From an uncultured Flavobacteriaceae bacterium (GTDB taxonomy: Bacteria; Bacteroidota; Bacteroidia; Flavobacteriales; Flavobacteriaceae), in assembly GCA_947502635.1 (NCBI GenBank), contig CANNAN010000004.1:124001-188000 (forward strand): a stretch of 64,000 nt of DNA, in the 5' to 3' direction. Shown here one piece after another: positions 17,818 through 26,867 of this stretch; position 1 is the first letter of the stretch; each line of letters begins with the position of its first letter. A program made the position numbers and the translations under genes. Below the pieces are notes generated by a model. It saw nothing but the letters and a program-made list of their open reading frames with translations. It ran no database searches and had not been told where the DNA came from.

Positions 17818-18786
17818 ATGAGTCATATTTTAATTACATCTGCAGGTAGAAGAGTTTCATTGGTTAGAGCTTTTATCAATGAATTAAAGTTGATAGATGA
17901 ACAAAGGAAAGTTTTTGTCACTGATGCAGCTCCTGAACTCTCTGCAGCTGCTCAAATTGCCCATAAAGCATTTGAGATTTGTAAAATTGATAATGTACAT
18001 TACATTGATAACCTATATAAAATTTGTATTGAAAACAATATTGAAGTCATAATTCCCACATTAGACACAGAACTAACTGTACTCTCTAAAAATCATGAAA
18101 AGTTCTTAGCAGCTAATATAAAAATTGTATTATCTGATGAGAAATTGATTAAAAAATGTAGAAACAAGCTAAAAACCCATAAATTATTTAAAAAACTTGG
18201 GGTTGGTACCGCTAAGATATATTCAAAAATTAAGTACAAACTCCCTTTGTTTATTAAGCCTATAAATGGAAGTAACAGTACTGATAATTATATAATAAAA
18301 GATAAAAATCAGATTTCTAATTATCAATTGAAAAGTAATCTCCTCCATTTTTTTGAATATTTAGACCATGATATTTATGACGAATATACATGTGATCTAT
18401 ATTACAGTAAGACAAGTGAGTTAAAATGTGCTATACCTAGAAAGCGAATAGAAGTAAGGGCAGGTGAGGTTAGTAAAGGGCTCACCCAAAAAAATGAAGT
18501 CAAAGTGTTTTTAGACCAAAACTTTTCATTTTTAAAAGGGGCAAGGGGCTGTATAACGGTTCAGCTCTTTATGCACAAGAACACTGGGGAGATAAAAGGA
18601 ATAGAGATCAATCCTAGGTTTGGAGGCGGTTTTCCGCTTTCGTATTTGGCAGGTGGAAATTACCCTAAATGGATCATTCAAGAATATATTTTAAATCAAG
18701 ATTTGGATTATTTTGATGATTGGAAAACAGATTTGCTAATGTTAAGATATGATAATGAAATTTTAGTAAATGATTATAAAGGATAA
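17818..18786 (+). CDS. ATP-grasp ligase-like protein
   Basis: 322-residue ATP-grasp enzyme related to the carbamoyl-phosphate synthase large chain. N-terminal Rossmann-like pre-ATP-grasp domain (ILITSAGRRVSLVRAF), central domain (LPLFIKPINGSNSTDN) and the Mg/ATP motif GIEINPRFGGGFPL. Such proteins form an amide or similar bond to a carboxylate using ATP and recur in glycan clusters next to HAD phosphatases, as here. The substrate is unknown. The gene follows the GT2 by 14 bases and overlaps the HAD gene by 17 bases, indicating one operon. Confidence 0.85.
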   Translation: MSHILITSAGRRVSLVRAFINELKLIDEQRKVFVTDAAPELSAAAQIAHKAFEICKIDNVHYIDNLYKICIENNIEVIIPTLDTELTVLSKNHEKFLAANIKIVLSDEKLIKKCRNKLKTHKLFKKLGVGTAKIYSKIKYKLPLFIKPINGSNSTDNYIIKDKNQISNYQLKSNLLHFFEYLDHDIYDEYTCDLYYSKTSELKCAIPRKRIEVRAGEVSKGLTQKNEVKVFLDQNFSFLKGARGCITVQLFMHKNTGEIKGIEINPRFGGGFPLSYLAGGNYPKWIIQEYILNQDLDYFDDWKTDLLMLRYDNEILVNDYKG

Positions 18787-19444
18787 GAAAACGGTTATTT
18801 TCGATCTAGACGATACGCTCTACAACGAGATAGATTTTTTAAAGTCTGCCTACAAAGACATATCAAAAAAAGTAGCTAGCAATGTGAATGTTGATGCTTT
18901 ATTGCTCTATAAAGAGATGCTGACACATTTTAACAATAGAAAAAATGTGTTTAAAGTAATAATTGAGATGTATAGTGCCTCTTATACCATACAAGAGTTA
19001 TTACATATTTATAGAAATCACCAGCCCAAGCTAGAATTATCTAAAGATCGACGAGGTGTTCTCGATACATTGAAACATGAAAATGTAAACCTGGGGCTGT
19101 TAACAGACGGCAGAAGTGTGCAGCAGCGAAATAAAATAAAAGCCTTAAACTTAGATACATGGTTTTCCGAAATTATTATATCGGAAGAATTTGGTAGCGA
19201 AAAACCGAACATAAACAATTATAAATATTTCGAAAAAGTTTATGGAGAAGGGACGTATTATTATATAGGAGACAATATTAAAAAAGATTTTGTGTCTCCA
19301 AATAAGCTCAATTGGATCACCATTTGCTTAGCTGATAATGGCTTAAACATACATAAGAAAGATAAAACATTAGCACTCCCTGAAACATATCTGGCAAAAC
19401 ATACCGTAAACGAATTTGCAGATATTTTAAGGCTTATAGATTAA
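18770..19444 (+). CDS. HAD-superfamily hydrolase
   Basis: 224 residues with motif I VIFDLDDTLYNE (Asp12 nucleophile, Asp14), motif II LGLLTDGR, and YYIGDNIKKDF supplying the metal-binding Asp. Overlap with the ATP-grasp frame suggests coupled translation and a shared pathway, probably removing a phosphate from a sugar or amino-sugar intermediate. The substrate is not identifiable. Confidence 0.88.
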   Translation: MIIKDKKTVIFDLDDTLYNEIDFLKSAYKDISKKVASNVNVDALLLYKEMLTHFNNRKNVFKVIIEMYSASYTIQELLHIYRNHQPKLELSKDRRGVLDTLKHENVNLGLLTDGRSVQQRNKIKALNLDTWFSEIIISEEFGSEKPNINNYKYFEKVYGEGTYYYIGDNIKKDFVSPNKLNWITICLADNGLNIHKKDKTLALPETYLAKHTVNEFADILRLID

Positions 19445-19462
19445 TGAAATTAAATAGTTGAA

Positions 19463-20110
19463 ATGAAATTAGGACAAGTTTTAAATAAGGTTTTTAGATC
19501 GTTTGAAATAAACAAACCCTTACTTACCTTATTGATCCTTATCGATTTTATTTTTATTTTAATGCATTGTTTGCTCTTATACGGAATTATAGATAATAAT
19601 CTTAATTTTTCAATTGAAAAAGATTTTGGATATGCAGAATGCTATCAATACATAAAAGAGTTTGGAATTTTTTTAATACTATTTTTTTTGTTCTATAAAA
19701 AAAGACAAGTTATATATTTAGTTTGGGGTCTATTTTTTTTATACCTATTGTTAGATGATTCTTTGAGTTTACATGAAACTTATGGGGTGTGTTTAGCAGA
19801 TTATTTTAATCTCCAAGCCCAGTTTAATTTACGAGCAGAAGATTTTGGAGAGTTGTTAATTTTTGCTTTTTTTGGGTTTCTCTTTTTTATATTCATAGTT
19901 TTTTCATCTTTAAGGACAGATTTAAAAGGAAAGATGATAACTAGACATCTTTTTCTATTGATTTTAGTATTAGTATTTTTTGGAGTTTGTATAGATTTAT
20001 TACACATAGCTACTCCTTATCACGAAAATAAATTTGCTGTTATGGAAGATGGGGGAGAAATGCTCACCATGAGTTTTATTTTTGCATATGTTTTTAATCT
20101 TAATAAGTAG
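19463..20110 (+). CDS. Six-span membrane protein, unknown function
   Basis: 215 residues with about six hydrophobic segments and little soluble sequence. Polar signposts fall at helix ends: LLLDDSLSLHE after the third segment, NLRAEDFGEL before the fourth, GVCIDLLH in the fifth, and EDGGEMLTM before the sixth. It ends 7 bases from the end of the convergent 231-residue membrane protein, whose polar residues fall at similar places. No named family recognised. It lies 18 bases after the HAD gene, so it may be co-transcribed. Confidence 0.72.
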   Translation: MKLGQVLNKVFRSFEINKPLLTLLILIDFIFILMHCLLLYGIIDNNLNFSIEKDFGYAECYQYIKEFGIFLILFFLFYKKRQVIYLVWGLFFLYLLLDDSLSLHETYGVCLADYFNLQAQFNLRAEDFGELLIFAFFGFLFFIFIVFSSLRTDLKGKMITRHLFLLILVLVFFGVCIDLLHIATPYHENKFAVMEDGGEMLTMSFIFAYVFNLNK

Positions 20111-20117
20111 TAGAGTC

Positions 20118-20813
20118 TTATAAATTAATATGCTTTAATCTTCTAAAGTTTAACCAAAAATATAAAAATGAACTTCCTGCTATTAATAACTCAATAAACT
20201 CTGAAGTTTTTACAATGGCAAAATCATACCTACTGCTAATAGATACTCGATCTTGAATAAAATCGACTGTAGCATGACAAAAAATAACTATAAACCATAA
20301 AATTAGTATAGATGGAACACTTATTTTCTTAAACCTATCGAGAAAACCTAAAACAATTCCAAATATACCACCCAAACCAAATATCATACGTAGTACCTCT
20401 GAGTGCCCTTGTAGCCCTTGTAAATTATGAAGTGTTGTTTCTCCTTGACCATTTATTTTTGCCCAATTCTCTGGGGTTTCAAAATGAAAAAACCATTGTC
20501 CCCATGAAATTTCTTCCATAGCAATAAAGATTAAACAAATGGAAAAAAATATATAGAAAAGCTTTGAATATTTATCTAAGGATTTATTGAGTTTTCTAAC
20601 GGTAAAAATGCCTAGAATACCTGTATACAAAAAAATAATAAACGTTAGTATTTCAATAGGAGCATTCTCTTCCAGAAGCCAAAAACCTAGATTTACAGTT
20701 GATGGAAAAACAAAAAAAGAACTCATTATAATTGTTAATATTACTGGCACTATAAAAATGCCCAACATTATCTTTTTAGATATGTTATAAGAAGGAGAAA
20801 ATAGATTGAACAT
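20118..20813 (-). CDS. Six-span membrane protein with an EEISWGQ motif, unknown function
   Basis: 231 residues, about six hydrophobic segments. The most striking signature is AMEEISWGQWFFHF at the end of the third segment, then TTLHNLQGLQGHSE in the following loop, CHATVDFIQDR in the fifth segment and SEFIELLIAG in the sixth. I recall EEISWGQ-type membrane proteins in other genomes without a function. The acidic, Gln, His and Asp residues at the membrane edge could form a polar or metal site. The gene points against the surrounding glycan genes. Confidence 0.72.
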   Translation of the reverse strand: MFNLFSPSYNISKKIMLGIFIVPVILTIIMSSFFVFPSTVNLGFWLLEENAPIEILTFIIFLYTGILGIFTVRKLNKSLDKYSKLFYIFFSICLIFIAMEEISWGQWFFHFETPENWAKINGQGETTLHNLQGLQGHSEVLRMIFGLGGIFGIVLGFLDRFKKISVPSILILWFIVIFCHATVDFIQDRVSISSRYDFAIVKTSEFIELLIAGSSFLYFWLNFRRLKHINL

Positions 20814-20953
20814 ATTTTTATTAATTTATGTAACAAGATAAAGAATAAATGATAAATACTGACTGAGCTTTTGAAGCATAAATAAGCTTTTAATCTATTA
20901 ATTACACACTTAAATAAAGGTTCTTGCTATTTTAGTAGTTATAAACTTTAAAA

Positions 20954-21991
20954 ATGAAATTAAGCATAGTTGTTCCATTTTATAATGCAGAATTGCATTT
21001 AGAAAGATGCCTGCGTAGTTTAATAAATCAAAATATAGATATTAATGATTATGAAATAATATTGATAGATGATGGTTCTTCGGATGATGGTATAAAAATT
21101 GCAGAGAATTTTAAAAATCATCACAAAAATATTTTTATTTATAATCAGCATAATAAGGGGTTAGGAGCCACAAGGAATAGGGCGATAGAGCTTGCAAAAG
21201 GAGAATATATTTATTTTATTGATGCCGACGATTATTTAGCCTTTAACACATTGGATACTATCCTAAAACAAGCTGAAATGTTGAATCTGGAACTATTAGG
21301 GTTTAACACCATTCCTACAGAAAAAACAGATTTAGTTACTTCTAAAACTAAGGACAAAACATATGGTACAGATGTTCTGGAAGGTGTCGACTTTTTGGTC
21401 AAGAATAAATATCATAGGCTTGAAGCATGGTGGTACATAATTAAAAGGGAATATTTGCTAAAAACAGGCTTTAAATTTGAAGAAGGCAAGTTTATGGAAG
21501 ATGCTATTTTTACATTTAATATTTTTTTAAAGGCCAAACGAACCCTGTTTTTACCAATAGATGCGCATAGATATGTTAAGACCAGTGATTCAATCATGAA
21601 TAATAATAAACAAGAGCATCTGTTAAAAGTTATTGAAGACTATATTAGCTTGGTTTATAGGTTTAACACACTTACTAATGAAATAACGAGGAACAACGTT
21701 ATAAATGCTATAGAAATTGTTAAAAGCATTAAATATAAGAGTACAGTAAGTATTTATTTTATGTTTTTTAAAATTATAAAGTCCAAGATGCCCATTAAAG
21801 AAATTAATAAAATTCTAAATAAGTTAAGAAAAATCAATATGTATCCTTTAAAAGGCTTTATAGGAGAGCAATATTTCCATAAAAAATTTAGGATCACTGC
21901 ATTCATTTTTAATCATAAGTATATTTTCTATGTTTTTTTGTATCCACTTAGGCTTCTATATAAGTTTAAACTAATAAACCTAAATCTATAA
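20954..21991 (+). CDS. Family 2 glycosyltransferase
   Basis: 345-residue GT2 enzyme: MKLSIVVPFYNAE, ILIDDGSSDDG, YFIDADDYLAF (metal site) and EAWWYIIKREYL, then GKFMEDAIFTFNIFLKAKR. The basic C-terminus ends in hydrophobic stretches. Close paralogue of the genes at 16784 and 22022. It probably adds one sugar of the same glycan. It is followed by another GT2 after a 30-base gap. Confidence 0.92.
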   Translation: MKLSIVVPFYNAELHLERCLRSLINQNIDINDYEIILIDDGSSDDGIKIAENFKNHHKNIFIYNQHNKGLGATRNRAIELAKGEYIYFIDADDYLAFNTLDTILKQAEMLNLELLGFNTIPTEKTDLVTSKTKDKTYGTDVLEGVDFLVKNKYHRLEAWWYIIKREYLLKTGFKFEEGKFMEDAIFTFNIFLKAKRTLFLPIDAHRYVKTSDSIMNNNKQEHLLKVIEDYISLVYRFNTLTNEITRNNVINAIEIVKSIKYKSTVSIYFMFFKIIKSKMPIKEINKILNKLRKINMYPLKGFIGEQYFHKKFRITAFIFNHKYIFYVFLYPLRLLYKFKLINLNL

Positions 21992-22021
21992 ATGCTTAGC
22001 CATTTTTAATATTGCCATGTT

Positions 22022-23053
22022 ATGAAGTTAAGTGTTTTAATACCCATGTACAATGCAGAATCTTATATTGAAAGATGTCTGTATAGCTTAATGCATCAAG
22101 ACATACCGAAACAGGATTATGAAGTTATAGTTTTTAACGATGGGTCTAGTGACACCAGTGAGGCGATTGTTAAAAACTTTGCTAAGCCCCATACCAATGT
22201 TGTTTTGCATTCGCATACAAATGAGGGTGTGATATCAACAAGGAACAAGTTATTAAAATTGGCCAAAGGCACTTATATGTATTTCATGGATGCAGACGAT
22301 TATGTTGCACATAACGCTTTAGGAGAGGTACTCAGGTTTTCTTTGGAAAATGACATAGATATTATGGGGTTTAATACTTTAGTGACAAAGCACGATACAT
22401 TATTTAATCTGGACACAACATTTCACGAATATGAGTTGCCAAAAATTGTATCGGGACCTCAATTCCTTAAAGAAAATAAAAACCTCAGAATAGAAATTTG
22501 GTGGTTTTTGGTACGTAGAAGCTTTTTAAATGATAATAAACTGACTTTTAATGAGGATGTTCAAGCGTACGATGGAGATGTGGTTTTTACGTTACGATCA
22601 TTCTTATATGCTAAAAAAGTAGCATACTCTCCAATGTCCGTGTATCGATATTATCAGTCTCCAGAATCCACTATGCGAACAGGAAACCGCACATATAAAA
22701 AAAGAATAGTGACCTATTTCCTGGCTTTAATTTATGACTTTACTAATTTAATAGATAACTTAGAAAAATTTTCTATCCCACATAAGGAGATCATAAAACA
22801 CAATTTTAGGTTTAGAAGAGATGCCTTTGCTTTTTTTACAATAATGAAAATGATTAGGGCAGAATTCAGTGTTGAAACAGTTAAAGAGAAATTATTAAAA
22901 CTGGAAAGCATTAAAGCTTACCCCATACAATCATTTATAGATGACGAATACAATACTTTGAAATATAAATTATTAACATACATCTTTAACCATAAGTTTT
23001 TACTATTCATCTGTATTAGGTTGCATAAAATTTATTCTAAAATTAGTTTATAG
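22022..23053 (+). CDS. Family 2 glycosyltransferase
   Basis: 343-residue GT2: MKLSVLIPMYNAE, VIVFNDGSSDTSE (the first Asp of the usual DDGS is Asn here), YFMDADDYVAH and EIWWFLVRRSFL with QAYDGDVVFTLRSFLYAKK. It is the most diverged of the three paralogues in this block. The DAD metal motif is intact, so activity is expected despite the Asn. Confidence 0.9.
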   Translation: MKLSVLIPMYNAESYIERCLYSLMHQDIPKQDYEVIVFNDGSSDTSEAIVKNFAKPHTNVVLHSHTNEGVISTRNKLLKLAKGTYMYFMDADDYVAHNALGEVLRFSLENDIDIMGFNTLVTKHDTLFNLDTTFHEYELPKIVSGPQFLKENKNLRIEIWWFLVRRSFLNDNKLTFNEDVQAYDGDVVFTLRSFLYAKKVAYSPMSVYRYYQSPESTMRTGNRTYKKRIVTYFLALIYDFTNLIDNLEKFSIPHKEIIKHNFRFRRDAFAFFTIMKMIRAEFSVETVKEKLLKLESIKAYPIQSFIDDEYNTLKYKLLTYIFNHKFLLFICIRLHKIYSKISL

Positions 23054-23108
23054 CAATTTTAAACATGAATTCAGTATGTAATCAACTAAGTATTTATCTT
23101 ATTGTACA

Positions 23109-23993
23109 ATGAAACAAGCCATATTAATTACTGCGTATAAAAATTTTGAACACTTAGTAGATATTATTGATTTTTTTGATGAAAGTTTTGAATTTCATAT
23201 ACATGTTGATAAAAAAAGTAAGATTCCAAAAAGTATATTCGAAAAAATAAGCGCAAGAAAAAATATTAAAACGTTCTCACAAAAATATAGAGTTAATTGG
23301 GGAGGTGTAAATCATTTGAAAAGTGCTCTGTTTTTATCAAGCAAGGCCTTGCAAGAGTCGGATTCTCAATATTTTCATTTAATAAGCGGACAGGATTTTC
23401 CAATTAAAAACATCATGCAATTTAAAAAAATGACCAGCGGTTATAAGTTTAATGATTATTTGGAATATTTCGAAGTTCCAACGGAAACTTGGGCTAATGA
23501 AAATGGAGGGTTAGATAGGATTGAGTATTATCATTTATTTGATATGTTAGATGCCAAAAAGCAGATAAAATGGTTGTGGAAATTTGTTAGTATTCAAAAG
23601 AAACTACATTTAAAAAGACCTATCAAAAATAAAATCCCCCAATTATATGGTGGCTCTACTTGGTGGAGCTTATCTAGAGAAACATTACAGTATGTGATTG
23701 ATTATACAAACAAAACCCCTTATTTAATTAATAGACTTCAATATACTTTTTGTCCTGAAGAAATATATTTTCAAACGGTTATTATGAATTCTGGTTATTC
23801 AAAGAAAGTTATAAACGATAATTTAAGATATATCGATTGGGAGTCTACTCGTATTGGTAAGTATAGTGCTTCTCCTGCCATATTAAGTAGTAGTTGTTTT
23901 GACGAAATTACTGTATCCAAAAAATTATTTGCAAGGAAGTTTGATCATCCCATTTCAGATAATTTAAAAGTGATGTTGCAAAATAATATATAA
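23109..23993 (+). CDS. GT14-like beta-1,6-N-acetylglucosaminyltransferase family protein
   Basis: 294 residues of the core-2/I-branching enzyme family. Recognised segments: ILITAYKNFEHLVDII, FHIHVDKKSKI, NWGGVNHLKSAL, YFHLISGQDFPI, YGGSTWWSLSRETL and FCPEEIYFQTVIMNS. Bacterial members occur in capsule and exopolysaccharide clusters; the sugar added is not predictable. It is the last gene of the plus-strand glycan block. Confidence 0.9.
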   Translation: MKQAILITAYKNFEHLVDIIDFFDESFEFHIHVDKKSKIPKSIFEKISARKNIKTFSQKYRVNWGGVNHLKSALFLSSKALQESDSQYFHLISGQDFPIKNIMQFKKMTSGYKFNDYLEYFEVPTETWANENGGLDRIEYYHLFDMLDAKKQIKWLWKFVSIQKKLHLKRPIKNKIPQLYGGSTWWSLSRETLQYVIDYTNKTPYLINRLQYTFCPEEIYFQTVIMNSGYSKKVINDNLRYIDWESTRIGKYSASPAILSSSCFDEITVSKKLFARKFDHPISDNLKVMLQNNI

Positions 23994-24038
23994 TCGTTTT
24001 TTGGCTTATTAATCATTCCGATTATTTTATAAAAAAAC

Positions 24039-24070
24039 AAAAGCTAGAGAAGCAATGATCTCTAGCTTTT
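24039..24070. terminator. Intrinsic terminator between convergent genes
   Basis: AAAAGCTAGAGA pairs with TCTCTAGCTTTT across an 8-base loop. The T-run is stronger on the minus strand, so it mainly ends the lipoprotein gene at 24099, but it may also stop the glycosyltransferase block. Confidence 0.8.
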
Positions 24071-24098
24071 ATCAATATCTATATTAAGTTTTTTAATA

Positions 24099-25199
24099 TT
24101 ACTTTTCACATACCACAGCGTGTGCAATTACATAAATATCACCTGATAAATTAGGTGTTATGGTGTATTGCCCTGGAGCCACGGTATTTTCTCCATCTTT
24201 AGTTGGATAGTTGTTCTTTCCAGTATAGGTATGAGTTTCACTTACGGTGTATGCGTCATCAATATTATAAGTCACAGTAACTTCACCATTGTCATATTTT
24301 ACATCAACAGTACCTACTAATTCTCCTTTATCTGTGTCGCATTGTCCTGCACCAGCATAAACATCATAAGTATATTCTCCTTCAGAAAGAGGTCCAATGG
24401 TCCATCCCCATCTGTTAAATTCGTCTTCTATAAAGCAAGTAGAATCTGCATCATTGTTTCCTATAGCAAAGGCGGTTTCACATGCTTCTTCACATTCAAT
24501 GTTAAAATTAAAATCCAAGATCCAGGCACGCTCACCAGCTTCATTGATTAACCAGCCCCAAGTACTTAATCCATATGCAAGAGTGTCTGAATCATCAAAT
24601 AAACCTCCTCCAGGACCAACTATAACTCCAAAATGAGGTGTTGTATCATCATTAGGGTCTGGACGTTGTTCCACTCCAAAAGTACCTTCTTCAACACAGT
24701 CACCGCCAGAAGCAGTAATAGTACTTCTGCTTGAATCTATAACATAATAGTAAAGATCTTCCTTAACAACATTAGTACAATCATTAGGTTCATCTTTAAA
24801 AGAACCACCTTCTGCAGAGAAAGTAGCCCAGTCCTTTTTATCCTTAATCCAAACATCAACCTCTACCACACAAGTACCTAAAATTGTAGATCCTTTAATG
24901 TTAGCTGTCCCGTCATTATATTCTATAAAATATAGTTGGTGTTCATCAGTAGAAGCAAATAAATTGGTCCAATCTGTATCAAAATTTGGCCACCAAAAAT
25001 TTGATGTATAACCAGGTATGTCACAACGATCTAAATTAATCGCCTTGCATTCTTTCACAATTTTTGGCGGACGATCTTCTTTTTCTTTTTTGTCTGTTAA
25101 TGAAGAATCTTGCAGAGTCGCTTCTGTGCCTAAGTTTTCTACCTGACAAGATAGAAAAAGGAGACAAATCCCCATTAAAAATGTAATGTGTTTTCTCAT
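24099..25199 (-). CDS. Lipoprotein with a C-terminal beta-domain found in Bacteroidota secreted proteins
   Basis: 366 residues when started at the internal ATG that gives MRKHITFLMGICLLFLSCQ, a lipoprotein signal; the longest frame adds 14 residues with no signal function. Post-lipobox residues are charged, with a basic stretch KKEKEDRPPK. The C-terminal part (about residues 240-366) contains CETAFAIG, CFIEDEFNRWGWTIGPL, GEYTYDVYAGAGQCDTDKG, VSETHTYTGK and APGQYTI. I recall this as a recurring extracellular beta-domain in Bacteroidota. Four or more Cys suggest disulfides. Function unknown; a surface location is likely. Confidence 0.75.
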   Translation of the reverse strand: MRKHITFLMGICLLFLSCQVENLGTEATLQDSSLTDKKEKEDRPPKIVKECKAINLDRCDIPGYTSNFWWPNFDTDWTNLFASTDEHQLYFIEYNDGTANIKGSTILGTCVVEVDVWIKDKKDWATFSAEGGSFKDEPNDCTNVVKEDLYYYVIDSSRSTITASGGDCVEEGTFGVEQRPDPNDDTTPHFGVIVGPGGGLFDDSDTLAYGLSTWGWLINEAGERAWILDFNFNIECEEACETAFAIGNNDADSTCFIEDEFNRWGWTIGPLSEGEYTYDVYAGAGQCDTDKGELVGTVDVKYDNGEVTVTYNIDDAYTVSETHTYTGKNNYPTKDGENTVAPGQYTITPNLSGDIYVIAHAVVCEK

Positions 25200-25442
25200 A
25201 ATTTGATTTATTAAAAGGTTAGTATGTTTATATAATAGCAATAACTATTTGTAAAATTAATTGAGAAAATTTATAAATCATCAAATTTTAGGTTAATCCC
25301 TATAATAATTCGGTGAATAGATAAAATTCTTATTTCTTCGTTATATTGAATTTGTAGTGTGTTTCATATCTAAAAATGATTCAAATATTATTGTTAATAA
25401 GTAAAGGAAATATTTATAGCTTTACAAGCATATTAAAAAAGT

Positions 25443-26465
25443 ATGATCATAGACCTAAGAAGCGACACCGTTACAAAACCAACCAAGGACATGTTAGATG
25501 CCATGACGCAAGCAAAAGTTGGAGACGATGTATTTAGAGAAGACCCAACTGTAAACAAGTTGGAAGAGCGTGTGGCAAAGCTGTTTGGAAAAAGTAATGC
25601 CTTGTTTTTTCCTAGCGGAACCATGGCAAACCAAACGGCTTTAAAGTTGCACACAAACCCAGGCGATCAGGTTATTTGCGATAAATATGCTCATATCTAT
25701 AATTATGAGTCTGGAGGCGCTTCTTTTAATAGTGGCGTTTCTTGTAATCTTATAGATGGCCATAGAGGTATGTTCTCAGCAGAACAGGTTTTAGAAGCTA
25801 TAAACCCTGATGCCTATTATTATAGCCAAACAAGTTTAGTAGAAATTGAAAACACTACGAATAAAGGAGGAGGTGCGTGTTGGGATCTTAATGAGATTAA
25901 AAAAATAAGCACTATCTGTGATAAAAATAAGCTTGGGTTTCATTTAGATGGCGCACGTATATGGAATGCATTGGTAGCTAAAAATGAAACCGCTTTGCAG
26001 TATGGAGAAATCTTCGATACTATTTCGGTATGCCTAAGTAAAGGCTTGGGGTGCCCGATAGGATCTGTTTTGGTAGGGGATTCAGAAATTATGAAGCATG
26101 CCATTCGAATTAGAAAGATTTTTGGTGGTAATATGCGACAAGTTGGCTATTTAGCTGCTGCAGGGTTGTATGCTTTAGATAATAATATAGAAAGATTGCT
26201 AGAAGATCATAAAAAAGCAAAAGAGATAGGAGAGACACTTACTAAACTGTCAATTATTAAAACAGTCGAACCTATCGAGACGAATATCGTTATCTTCGAA
26301 TTAAACACAGATGTAGATGAAAATACTTTTGTGCAAAAACTGGCAGAACAAGACATTCAAATAATAAGCATGGGGAGTAATAAGCTAAGAATGGTTACAC
26401 ATTTAGACTATACAAATGCAATGCACGACAAACTATTAAGTGTTTTACAAGATATTATTATTTAA
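25443..26465 (+). CDS. ltaE: Threonine aldolase-family PLP enzyme
   Basis: PLP-dependent beta-eliminating lyase that cleaves L-threonine or L-allo-threonine to glycine and acetaldehyde. The opening [52 protein letters not shown] and the Schiff-base Lys200 in [12 protein letters not shown] are diagnostic. 340 residues is normal length. Its end overlaps the convergent YbaB gene by 8 bases. Confidence 0.93.
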   Translation: MIIDLRSDTVTKPTKDMLDAMTQAKVGDDVFREDPTVNKLEERVAKLFGKSNALFFPSGTMANQTALKLHTNPGDQVICDKYAHIYNYESGGASFNSGVSCNLIDGHRGMFSAEQVLEAINPDAYYYSQTSLVEIENTTNKGGGACWDLNEIKKISTICDKNKLGFHLDGARIWNALVAKNETALQYGEIFDTISVCLSKGLGCPIGSVLVGDSEIMKHAIRIRKIFGGNMRQVGYLAAAGLYALDNNIERLLEDHKKAKEIGETLTKLSIIKTVEPIETNIVIFELNTDVDENTFVQKLAEQDIQIISMGSNKLRMVTHLDYTNAMHDKLLSVLQDIII

Positions 26466-26781
26466 ACATATCCATACCAGGAATATTTGGCATCCCGTCT
26501 TTTGCAGCAGCAGCTAATTCAGCTTCATTGATTTTCGTTGCTTTTTCAATGGCTTTGTTTAGTGTAAGAATAAGATAATCTTCCAATTGTTCTTTGTCGT
26601 TAAACAATTCGTCATCAATATCAATAGATTTGATAGTTCGGTTAGCTGTAAGTGTTACTTTAAGTTTATTGTCATGACTAGTTTCATCAATTAATACTGA
26701 ATCTAAACGTTTTTTAGTTTCTTCAACTTTTTTCTGGGCCTCTTTAAGTTTTCCCATCATATTCATCATATCTCCAAACAT
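26458..26781 (-). CDS. ybaB: YbaB/EbfC nucleoid-associated protein
   Basis: 107-residue DNA-binding protein of the YbaB/EbfC family, a dimeric nucleoid component. [26 protein letters not shown] is the typical N-terminal helix, followed by [19 protein letters not shown] and a helical end [11 protein letters not shown]. Usually placed near recR or dnaX; here it is alone, convergent and overlapping with threonine aldolase. Confidence 0.92.
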   Translation of the reverse strand: MFGDMMNMMGKLKEAQKKVEETKKRLDSVLIDETSHDNKLKVTLTANRTIKSIDIDDELFNDKEQLEDYLILTLNKAIEKATKINEAELAAAAKDGMPNIPGMDMFK

Positions 26782-26867
26782 AATTTTATAAATTGATTAT
26801 TACACGACAAAGCTATTTAATTTTTCTATTTTTGAAAGCTTAAATTTTAAGAATAAATTCACCTTCT

